Source: Combretum micranthum
Lineage: Eukaryota > Streptophyta > Magnoliopsida > Myrtales > Combretaceae
Reading direction: 5' to 3'
Length of the DNA stretch: 64,000 bases
Assembly (NCBI GenBank): GCA_024138025.1
Contig: JAMXBD010000632.1
Coordinates: 558,001-622,000 of the forward strand
The translations under genes were made by a program, and so were the position numbers. Each line of letters starts with the position of its first letter. Positions within the stretch are counted from its first letter, which is position 1. This document shows positions 54,901 to 64,000 of this stretch, in pieces. The notes under the pieces were generated by a model that saw only the letters and a program-made list of their open reading frames with translations, ran no database searches and was not told the DNA's origin.

Positions 54901-57612
54901 CAATTTATATTATATAAATGTGTTATTAAAATTATATATGATTTTGAAATGAGATATATATGTATGAACAATATAATTAGTGCATATGTTGAATATGTGT
55001 CATTTTGTATGTGTGTTTGCAGTGAAATTAATATTATTGTTTTATGTATATTAAAGTGTGCATAGTGTAATAAATGTTTGTATCTTTTATGAATTAATAT
55101 GTGTGTGTTATGTTTAAATTTATCAAAACAACTTTTGAATTGCTTAAGATATTGTTCAGAATTTTTCTTAAGTTAAACTTATTTTTCAATCCCAGATTAA
55201 ACTCAAATGCACTCCAAATTAAGCCAAATTAAGCCAAAGTCAAATACACCCCTAAAGTCAAACTTTAGATAATTATAAACTTCAAATATGATTAATTAGA
55301 GTCTCTTTTTGGCAACTCATATTTTCATACGAATTTCCTTCTTTTCTTTTCTTTCTCTCTTTTCCTCTTTTTTCAAACCTTAAGCTCTAAACCAAAAACC
55401 AATATCAGCTTTTGAATCAACCATCTCACTAAGCCAAAGCCTATTCATGTAAGTTAATACAAGTATAATTCTTTGTTTTATTTCCTTTCTTGTCTTTTAG
55501 ATGTAAAACCTATGGTAGGATGAGTTAATGTCATTTGAGTTGATTGATTTTATGCATTGATATATGTTGGGTGAGTTTTGTTATTGTGTGAACTTGGTTA
55601 AGTGTTAGGAAAGTTGTAAGAAGTGTTGGTGAGCAGTGAAGTTAAGTTGAGTAGTGAAGTGTAAATTTATGTAATATTATAGTTGAATAATTGATGAATT
55701 TAAGAGAGGGTTAATATTTGAATGATGTTAAAACATATATAAGAAGTTTTGGGAAACTTAGGATGAGTTTAAAGAAGGTTTGAAGTGTTAAAATTGTAAA
55801 AATTTGTGTTCAAAATAGGGTGTATAAAAACTGTCAAACACCTATCACAACGGCCCCATTTGGAGGGTGTTTGGAGAAAACGGCCCCATTAGGAGGGGTT
55901 GCACTCTCGGATCAAAAATCTCATTTTCCCTAAGTTGAAACGGCCCCGTTGTTTCCAGGGGTGTTGCGGTCTCGGATTTCTTCCCTGTTGCGATACTATT
56001 TTATAAATTAGCATAACTTTTCATCCACCTTCGATTGAGGTGATTTAAGTTGCATTGGAAAGCTTAAAAAGAGATATACAACTTTTATGTTTTTAGTTTT
56101 TACAAATTTTAGAAATATCAATGCTAAAATTTTGATTCTTTCCAGCTGCTACACTTTCCAAAACAAAGTTAAAAATTTGTATTAGTTTGTTAAATTGTTT
56201 TAACTTATGAAATGAATCTTTTAAGCTAAAATGAGGTAGATTAATGATACTTGATATGTAATGATGATTAGTGATATAATTAAGCATGATTTAAATATAT
56301 TTGTAGATTTAACAAATTATTGATTTTCTATAAGTGTTAAGCTAAAACTAGTTATATTGTATATATGATTTCCTTTACTTGTTTTAAGATCTTGTGATAA
56401 CTTATTTGAATTTCTTTGAATGGTTATATATGAGATTAGTTGATATTGAGCTTGAACTAAGTGTGAAATTGTGATAATTTGATTAAAAAGTTATTGATCC
56501 TCGCTCGGTTACCCCCATTAGTTCCCGAGCTATTTCAGGTACGTGGTAACTTGCTTGTTTTCTTGCTAAGATAAACATTATTTAAAATTACTCTAAATTA
56601 AGAAATTTAATAATTGTTTGAGTGTCTTTTATACGTTGAATTTGGTTCAGGAGCGATAACCCTGCTTAGATTAGGGGCATGGCAGTTTTAAGCACTTAGA
56701 CCACCTTTGTCATTTTGACATGACTTTCATAAGTAGTTCAGCAAGGTAATCGATGGAGATTTTGGTATCACTATAACATTTTTTATTCTTAAAAGGATGT
56801 AATATATTTAATTCAATGTTTATGGAATACTTGAATTAAGTGATACTATGGATTGAGTTAAGTAAAATCGAGAAACGACTAGAAACCCTAGATGAGATTA
56901 CTTATTGTTATGGATAAATTTATCTAGGATGGTATGAGTATCAAAGCTACTTATATCAACTCCTTGAGCGTCATGATCGCTACTAGGTTCCCCTAAAAAT
57001 CCCTGTTGCCCAAGTTTGAATACTCCCATGATGTATGACTAACTAAAGATTGAATAATAAATAATTGATTGTTGCATTTTGCATTTAGCTTAAGCATGTG
57101 TGAATCACTTTGCATTTGTATTGTTACTTGCGTACTGGGCCTTTGGCTTATATTTTAACCATTTCAGGTGATGAATCTGACGAGTTTTATACGAATATGG
57201 GATATGGAACGATTTCGAGGATTTTCTTGATGGTTTGGAGGATAAAGATGACTTAGACTTGATGGAATCCATATTTTATAATACACTAGTTATGATAGCT
57301 TTTGTGGTTGTATTTAAAGTTCCAGTTAATAATATTTGTAATTTTGTTAAGGCTTGTAAGAAGCCTTTGGTTGTAATATACATATATACGTACTTAGCTA
57401 TATATGACTTGGGTTTATTTCTCTTGTGAAATATGTTAATGGTATTAGTTATGTTTTGCTAAAAGTTTAAAAAAACTATGGTTTCAATTATTTAATATGT
57501 GGAATTAGATAAATAATTCCTCAAACACTTCTTTTTGGACAACTTTACATATAATCCTACAAGTTATGTTGGGGAACTGTTATCACGCTATTTTAATTAT
57601 AGGGTGATAGCA
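54901..57612 (+). repeat. gypsy LTR (LTR3), probably inserted into LTR6
   Basis: A pyrimidine tract (55328-55375), donor-like CAT|GTAAGT (55449), three AACGGCCCC motifs (55848-55947), TTAGACCACC...GTAATCGATGGAG (56695-56755), the box GGCTTAT...ATTTCAG|GTGATG (57144-57170), an Asp/Glu-rich frame (LDGLEDKDDLDLMES, 57225-57265), a hairpin AAGGCTTGTAAGAAGCCTT (57349-57367) and the terminal hairpin TGTTATCACGC...GGGTGATAGCA ending at 57612. The left end was not located. Confidence 0.6.
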
Positions 57613-58560
57613 GGTTCTTACATGTTGCATCTTATTTCTCAATTGTTTCCACTCAACGAGAAGCACGATTGAAACACGGCTTGTCCTATCACGTTGTGCT
57701 TCTCTCTAAGCTCTATAGTATGAAAAAGTATGATGGAAACATGATTGGATGTATTTGATCATTTTCTCATATGCATGAACATGGGGTGCAACACAATCGC
57801 CCTATTTGACCATGTTCTTCACAAAAATTTGTATAAAATAGAAATAAAATGAAATGAAATAGATAAATGATAGTTAATATATTATGTTGGTTAATTTATA
57901 CAATAAGGAATGAGTTAAGTGAACTTATAAATTTAATAACTAATTAAATTAAACATAGAAGTTAGGTATAATGTGGATTTTGATGTGTGGATTGAGATCG
58001 TGTTCACATTGGACTTGTGATGTTAGTTAGGGTTTAGGATTCATTGACGGCATTTGGGGTTATGCAGTAGATTCGATAGTTGAAAGGCTATAATTTAGGG
58101 GTATTGATGATAGGGATGCTCTTAGTGGTTCGACGGTGGGTGTCGTAGATGGGCTATGTAGGAGTTGTGTTGGTTGTTGAGTTTGGTGTAGATGTTTCTA
58201 TGCAGGGTGTGATGTGGTCCAATGATCAGTGGGTTTGTGGGTTACCAATGAGTTTAAGTGGTTAGTGTCCATAGGTAATATGGTGGATTTTAGGCTCGAG
58301 TGAGATAGTGGAGATGAAGCATCTGTAATGTATCAGGTTGAATGGGAGTGGTTTGAGCGAGATAGTAGATAGTGGTAATGTGGATTTTGAGTGGTTGGTG
58401 TGCACATCGCATTGCTCCCCCAATGACCATGACTTGCACTTCTTAGCTCCACATAGACAATCACATTATCATACTGATTTTAACATTTTTCCATCCATTT
58501 ACATACTTTGTCAATCTTATGGCATTGGCAGTTTTGGGTTTTATGTGCCACTAACCAAGT
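57613..58560. other. LTR6 right part and unassigned G-rich DNA
   Basis: 57640-57830 carries GAAACACGGCTTGTCC and CACGTTGTGCTTCTCTC subrepeats of the kind seen at 54480-54880. 57960-58400 is unusually G/T-rich on the plus strand without an open frame. A 77-codon frame at 58338-58571 has no recognisable domain. Confidence 0.4.
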
Positions 58561-58907
58561 CACTATGGTAGTCTATTTGTGCTGTTTTTTATCATGTCTG
58601 CCCCTTGTATTTAGTTTCGTTGCTCTTAAATCTAACCAGGTTGGACATTTGGCTGGTAAATAAATACCATTTAGTCATCCATATAATCCATTATGGTACT
58701 TGAAGTTGGCATAGGCCTTAACTCTCTTCATTGTTGTGCCTTTGTTGTTGTTTTGCTTTATAAAATAAGTTTTTGCTTTCTTTTATTTTTATGATTTTTA
58801 TTGATTTATATAATCTATATTCATTTAATTATCTTATCTATTTTAAATAATAATTTGGATGTATAAGACTGTACCATCTATTATTGGTTTAACAAAAAAC
58901 TAATAAT
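58561..58907. other. no recognisable gene
   Basis: Includes GTTGTTGTTTTGCTTTATAA (58746), somewhat like a LINE 3' end, but no coding LINE sequence precedes it. Confidence 0.3.
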
Positions 58908-59548
58908 GTTAAAAAACACCCTATATTGCAAATGCTTGCAAACTCGAGACTTGAATGTAAAAGATAAAATACTTAGAAAAAGAGTCAAACATTAAGAGCT
59001 AAAAGTGAGATAAAAAAAAGTCAAACATTAAAAGTTGCCAAGATTTTTATGTCCTCATAAATAGGTGTGCTTATGTATTCAATCATAAATGAAATGAATG
59101 AATTGATTTTTTTTTATTTGACATTTTATGTTTTGAATTTGGTGAAATAGATTTTTTCTAATTCTTATAAAGTATTGAGTAGATTATCTCTTCATTCTTT
59201 TGGTGTTCCTATTAATTTTAGATATATTGTGTTCTTATTAATTTTAGGTATATTGCGGTGAGTGTATTGATTGGATCTTTTAATTCTTTCAATATCATAC
59301 AAGTTCTACAATTAGTAGATATTATCGAAGCAAACCAATTCGTTTTCACTTTTCAATATTTGTGATTCTATCAAATATTTAATTTGTCCATATACAAATT
59401 TTTTTATTGCTTAAAATAAAATATAAAAAGTAAAAGGTGCATTTTTTCTTTTTTTATCTTAAGGTGTTGGAAACTCCCTATCCAAAATTGATATCAATTT
59501 GATATTAAAAGAAGACAAATATCCATTCGTTGGTATTAGAGTCTAGGT
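58908..59548 (+). repeat. copia-type LTR with primer-binding site
   Basis: Candidate LTR start TGTTAAAAAACACCC (58909). A TATA-like CTCATAAATAGGTG is at 59054-59067. After the LTR, TGGTATTAGAGTCTAGG (59531-59547) matches the initiator-Met-tRNA primer site with two changes. No gag follows, so this is a 5' LTR left without its body. Confidence 0.55.
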
Positions 59549-60058
59549 TCTTCGCATTGAACAATTTAGATTTAAATATTTAAGGAAATTGTATGATTAT
59601 CAACTTGCTAGAGTAAAATCTATGCAAATACAAATTACAAGTCATATAAAAATAATTATCAAAATAATGGCACAACATCGTGTCTAATAAACGTTATTTA
59701 TATACTTGCACGTACATCACATGTTATACATGTGATATTCCCATGGATACGTAAATCATATGAATAAGATGTGATTTTGTGTTGTATTGCAGTAAAATGA
59801 CGATTTATGCGATTTATTTGTTAGAAATAAAATTGCATATAATAGGTGTGATTTGGTATTGGTAATTATATAATTAAAATTATATCTTTTGTATTTAAAT
59901 AATCTTTTTTTTCTATGATCCATAAATATATGAGTCACATAATGAACTTGTTGGTAAAATCATGGAGTCCCTGGCAGTGATTGACCGTATAGGTCTACCT
60001 ATCCTCCCTCCTTATTGTCATAAGCATAAATGAGAAGATAGACAATTGAGTACTGAGG
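59549..60058. other. no recognisable gene
   Basis: AT-rich DNA without a supported frame. Confidence 0.5.
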
Positions 60059-60540
60059 ATGTTACGATCCAATTACAAAGATAAAGGGCTAGAACAAGTG
60101 GTTACAAAACTTCAATAAATAGATAATTGTTGTATATTGTAACTAGTAGCAGTTAAATAACTAAAACACAAGTAAATATAACAAATCTTATAACTAAACT
60201 AACAGATCCACCAGATTTTGATATAAAAGTAAAGAGCAAGAAAGGAAAAGCCATTTTTGCCCTTCAAGAAATAGAATCTCTTGTAGACTACGAGTTGACA
60301 AACTCGAGCATGCACTTAGAAGCCATGAAACACAAATGAAACATTGATTAAGTGTAGTATAAATTCTTAGGCCAAAGAGAAAGCAAGAAAGTTAGATTAA
60401 GATAGAGAGAGAATGCTTACCAATTGAGAACAGAACAGGGTGAGTGTATTCTAGAAGCATCATTAGGGTTTGAGGTGTGTATAGTGGGTTGGATAATGAA
60501 GTATAAACTTTGACCCTATCATTTCATTCTCTTGTCTTGT
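60059..60540 (+). repeat. probable gypsy 5' LTR/leader preceding gag
   Basis: Starts near TGTTACGATCCAATTACAAA after GAGTACTGAGGA, and leads within 500 bp to a gag start at 60555. This short-LTR, short-leader layout fits small gypsy chromoviruses of the Reina type. No clear primer site was found. Confidence 0.45.
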
Positions 60541-60554
60541 CTAATTGGGTGATC

Positions 60555-61005
60555 ATGGCACTCAAAACACTAAACACTACATTAGATGAGCGGTTGGAGA
60601 AATTTCATCAAAACTTTGAATCAAGAAATGGATCGCAAATTTACAGCTTTCATGCATACTGTAAAGCTAACTATTTCTTCTAGTTTGCAAAGTTTGGGGA
60701 ATAAGACTCAAGGAGTTGCATCACAACAGGCTTTAGATGAGATTGAGTCATCATATTCCAATGAGTATCTCATATTCTATCTTAAAAGGAATCAAGCTTG
60801 AAATTCCTAAATTTAATGAAGTCGATGTGATGGGATAGACATTTAAGACATTCTTTAATTTTCATAAAATACCTAATGAGAAGCGTGTGACTATTGCTAC
60901 ATTTGCATTGGAATATAAAGCTTTAAAATGATATCAATGGATGGAATACTAGGTAGCATTCAAGAAAGCATTAGAGGAGCGTTTTGGTCCATCATTTTAT
61001 TCCTA
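60555..61005 (+). pseudogene. Ty3/gypsy gag remnant
   Basis: Gag forms the particle of the retrotransposon. ATG at 60555 begins MALKTLNTTLDERLEKFHQN; after a frameshift, EMDRKFTAFMHTVKL continues (60620-60670). Then GIKLEIPKFNEVDVMG (60790-60835), TFKTFFNFHKIPNEKRVTIA and TFALEYKAL (60838-60930), YQWMEY and AFKKALEERFGPS (60940-61003), the conserved retrotransposon gag core. Stops and shifts break it, and no zinc knuckle or pol follows; the element is truncated near 61005. Confidence 0.8.
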
Positions 61006-61464
61006 TTCCTATTCCCCTCTCTCTGAGATATAAGGTCCTTGACTTTTCCTCCTTTGAATCCGCCTAAATGGCTACATCGTCTAATGCTTTTTAAGTTGTC
61101 TCTTTGAACAGTTCTCTTCTGTGCAAACACTAGATTCTACTCCCTTTTCACTATATATGTAACAAACGTCAATTGGTAATGCTTTTGTCCTTTTCCTAGA
61201 AATCTCCAAGATTCCTTTATAATTATATCATTAAATTGTTTAATTTTTTATTTTGTGTTTTATGTGTCATCATGGTCTTTTCTGTTTCTTTGAGACTCTT
61301 CACTTGGTCTCTACATGACTGCCTATGGTGCATGCCCTTTGTCAAGCTAGAAAAAGTTTCCAAGCTTTTGAGAACCATGATGCAACTCTCTCCTTGAGGA
61401 AGATGGGGACTTTCATTTAGTGGTCTTTTTTTAGTATTCTCCAGACTTTCTACCTATGATTTAA
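61006..61464. other. no recognisable gene
   Basis: Mixed sequence slightly richer in C and T. No domain or repeat was recognised. Confidence 0.4.
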
Positions 61465-61700
61465 TGTTATGTTGGGTATGCATAAATGATTTGGAATGGA
61501 ATGAGTTTGTAAATGACAAATCTATTCCTATGTTTGGAAGATTACATAGAATGGAATTGTTAAAAAATGTAATTTTCAAGAATGTAGATGAATACATGAT
61601 AGGATAAAAAAGAAATTACACCATATATAATTAACGAGGATGGAATCGCGATTCTACCTTCTAAAAGGCGAAATCGAAAAGCTAAAATTGTCATTGTATT
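61465..61700. mobile_element. truncated MITE related to 16070-16385
   Basis: Starts TGTTATGTTGGGTATGCA, matching the inverted end of the 16-kb MITE, and shares GATAGGATAAAAAAG...ATTAAC and GGATGGAATCGCGATTCTAC with its interior. The right terminus is missing. Confidence 0.55.
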
Positions 61701-61761
61701 TGTGTTATTGAGGGTGTGATGTTGCTCAATATGTTGTGGTGGGCATTTTCATTTAAGGCTC

Positions 61762-62169
61762 ATGAGGTGTTCGAGTGTATTTGGGTTCGTGTTTGTTTAT
61801 CTAATAGTGGTTCTATTAATCTTTATGAATGTTCTGTTTCTTATCACTAGTGGTGCAAATTTCATTTTTTTATGGATTCTTATTATTAAAAATTTGAATT
61901 CGTCATTCTTGGTCTGTGGAGCTCATGAGCTAATGCCTGTGAAGAAGCTTTGTGTGTCTACAAGTATTATTGTGATAACCTTATATGGTGGGATTCTAGT
62001 TGTTTCATATGGGGCACTCAACCTGAAAGTTGAAAATTCTTTTCCAAATCATTTAATTTCTACCAAATCTTTGTTTCAATGCCTGGGGACAAATTTTTTA
62101 AAGCTTCCTTTACTAAATGCAGCACTAGGGCTATTGCGTAACATGCATAGATACTACAAGATAATTTAA
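61762..62169 (+). CDS. hypothetical hydrophobic protein, 135 codons
   Basis: ATG at 61762, stop after 62166. The product is hydrophobic with possible membrane spans near VFVYLIVVLLIFMNVLFLIT and STSIIVITLYGGILVVSYGA. It is one of the longest ATG-initiated frames in the window outside transposons, but it has no recognisable family, no evident promoter, and typical AT-rich composition. It may be chance. Confidence 0.2.
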   Translation: MRCSSVFGFVFVYLIVVLLIFMNVLFLITSGANFIFLWILIIKNLNSSFLVCGAHELMPVKKLCVSTSIIVITLYGGILVVSYGALNLKVENSFPNHLISTKSLFQCLGTNFLKLPLLNAALGLLRNMHRYYKII

Positions 62170-63120
62170 ATATTAAAAAAAATGCAAAAACGTTTTCTAC
62201 GTTTTAGAAGTGATTCAATACTTGTTTGATGATTATGTGGGCAATGAGAACCAAAATGAAATGGGTAAGAACCAATCCAAAAAATCAAATTCAAGTTTAT
62301 AGGCACTGTTCTTGGTGTAAGTTTAGGATATTTAGATGCTTTTGATTTCCCTCTGAAATTTTCCTAAATAGATGAGGGATTAAGGTGGATAATTGCACTT
62401 CATAGGCTGTCCCTATTCTGTTCTGTTCTATTCTACTATGTATCAAGATTATAAAGACCTCTAAATTATTAATTTTATTAGTTCAGTGTGGTAAGACATA
62501 ACAATAACAATTAATAGAAGCATATTAGTAGAGATCTTTGGTTTATTTTCTCTTTTATTTTTCTGTTTTAGCATAATAGTAGATGAGGCATCTAGGTACG
62601 GATATCAATATGGTTTGGATCAAAGATGGTCATCCACAGTAAAGCTTAACGACCTAAGGACAAGTTTATTCAAAAGTAACCAGCATGAAACTTGGTCAAT
62701 ATCTAGTTTAGAGCATTGAAGGAGATCATGTTGGGGCAACAGCTAATGTTGGTATTGACATTGTTAAGGCTGTTTTGATTTGTTTTGTGTAGTAAGATCT
62801 CTATTGGAGAAATGTCACCAGGTTGATGAGTTTAGTCCATGGCGATAACAATAAAGCTAACTAGGAAAGTGAATTAGCTGAAGGTATATTACCAACTAAC
62901 AATGGATTTTTGTAGACGTAGGATTACAAATAATGGAACAAAAGTGCTCATTCAACATTCACTTTCTCTGTTGGTCGTGTTTGAACATGTTGATGATGAG
63001 TTGAAATATAATAATATGTCCAATTATATATTAAATGACTGAGTTTGAATTATCCCAATTTTTCTTTTTTTTAAAAAAATTATTAAAATCGTAAAATTAT
63101 TCATTACGAGTTATGTTCCA
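62170..63120. other. no recognisable gene
   Basis: 62590-63000 is less AT-biased and may be a decayed coding or transposon segment, but no motif could be matched. Confidence 0.4.
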
Positions 63121-63149
63121 ATTCCATGCTTCACAACCAATATTCTAAG

Positions 63150-63960
63150 GAGAAAAATCATAATTCGTATGACATTCTTTTCTCTATTCCTTAAGAGAAA
63201 TCATTAAGATGGCAATCCTTCCTCCATTCCTTAAGAGAAATCATTAAGAGAATTGATTTGATTATTAATGATTTGATCATCAATGAAATTTATTCATTTC
63301 CTATATAGTTCTTTCTATCATTTCCTATGTAACTTCCTCTTCTCTCTATTATTCAATGAAAAAGATTTTCACTCGCATATGACAATGTCCATGTTAGTTC
63401 CTCTCCTCAACTATATTTTCATAAGACATTCTTTCCTCCGTTTTTTATATATCTCTTAGACTTCCCAAGAAGGATAAAAATTAGAATGGAATAATTTGTA
63501 TCCGATTTGGATCATTATTCATTGAGAGAATTGATGTGATCATTATTCAATGAAAGAGATTTTCGTTCGCATACAGCAATATTCGTGTTAGTTCCTCTCC
63601 TAAACTATACTTTCATAGGACAATCCTCCCTCAATCGCTTACATCTTATCGACTTTTGTATCTGATTTGATCATTTATTCTCCATTCCTTACATTTCATA
63701 GACTTCTCAAGAAGGAGAAAAATCAGAATTCATATGACATTCCTTAAGAGAAATAATTAAGATGACAATCCTTCCTCCATTCATTAAGACAATTGATTTG
63801 ATTATCAATGATTTGATCATTTATTTATTAAGAGAATTGATTTAATCATCGATGAAATTTATTCATTTCCTATATAGTTCTTTCTATCATTTCCTATATA
63901 ACTTCCTCTTCTCTCCATTGCAATATTCGTGTCCCTCCCTCCTTGTAGCACCTAAACATT
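63150..63960. repeat. complex tandem repeat field
   Basis: Units recur in direct orientation: AATTCGTATGACATTC (63163) and AATTCATATGACATTCC (63728), about 565 bp apart, each followed by CCTTAAGAGAAAT and ATTGATTTGATTAT; ATTCAATGAAA-AGATTTTC with GTTAGTTCCTCTCCT at 63351 and 63545, 193 bp apart; GAAATTTATTCATTTCCTAT with ATAGTTCTTTCTATC at 63287 and 63854. The array probably continues beyond the window. Confidence 0.8.
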
Positions 63961-64000
63961 CCAATTCGCTTACTCTTTGCTGTAGGTCTACTAGCATATA

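Noticed and set aside
58561..58800. LINE 3' end
   Set aside because: Only a weak TTGTTGTTTTGC-like resemblance and no LINE coding sequence upstream.
63150..63960. CRISPR-like array
   Set aside because: Repeat and spacer lengths are irregular, repeats are long and the genome is a plant; ordinary tandem repeats.

Overview
The window is AT-rich nuclear DNA of a flowering plant, most likely a eudicot. The evidence is the dense set of plant-type LTR retrotransposons (Ty3/gypsy chromoviruses and Ty1/copia, both with initiator-Met-tRNA primer sites), two relics of a CACTA (En/Spm) TNP2 transposase, hAT-like and TTA-flanked MITEs, and the absence of any prokaryotic gene organisation. No intact conventional host gene was recognised. 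It reads as an intergenic transposon graveyard with nested insertions. Nearly every open frame is a decayed element or lies in low-complexity DNA. The species cannot be told from the sequence.

Layout. 1-6.2 kb: a Tat/Ogre-like LTR, then a plus-strand TNP2 relic (C-terminal half, 2.15-4.24 kb). 6.2-9.0 kb: a gypsy LTR with its polypurine tract. 9.0-11.05 kb: a minus-strand TNP2 relic (N-terminal half) with an inverted repeat at its outer end. 11-24 kb: the least repetitive stretch. It carries two members of an unrecognised small membrane-protein family (copy B, minus strand, 12.2-12.6 kb, frameshifted; copy A, plus strand, 19.9-20.5 kb, open but without its ancestral ATG), a near-identical direct repeat, a TTA-flanked MITE and a hAT-like element. 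24-31 kb: a gypsy pol tail followed by LTR sequence. 31-32.6 kb: a 42-bp minisatellite, a dispersed repeat and fragments of a third member (C) of the membrane-protein family. 32.6-40.5 kb: a minus-strand copia remnant joined directly to a minus-strand gypsy chromovirus with its 5' LTR. 41.9-46.8 kb: a complete but internally deleted copia element with matching GTATA target duplications, into which a gypsy solo LTR (43825-45893, TACTC duplications) has jumped. 48-52 kb: MITEs, including a 256-bp hairpin. 51.8-58.5 kb: several gypsy LTRs, probably nested. 58.9-61 kb: a copia LTR with primer site and a gag relic. 63.1-64 kb: a tandem-repeat field running to the edge.

Two observations stand out. 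First, the gypsy LTRs share a leader layout: several AG|GT splice-donor-like sites spaced about 150-200 bp apart, one conserved GCTCATT...TTTCAG|GT acceptor-like box, then a short acidic reading frame. In the two best-preserved LTRs this frame is conserved at the amino-acid level (GYD-Y...PDY, then stop) with several synonymous differences. Second, copies A, B and C define a dispersed family of small hydrophobic proteins with no family I recognise. Both are inferences from reading alone and need alignment and RNA data.
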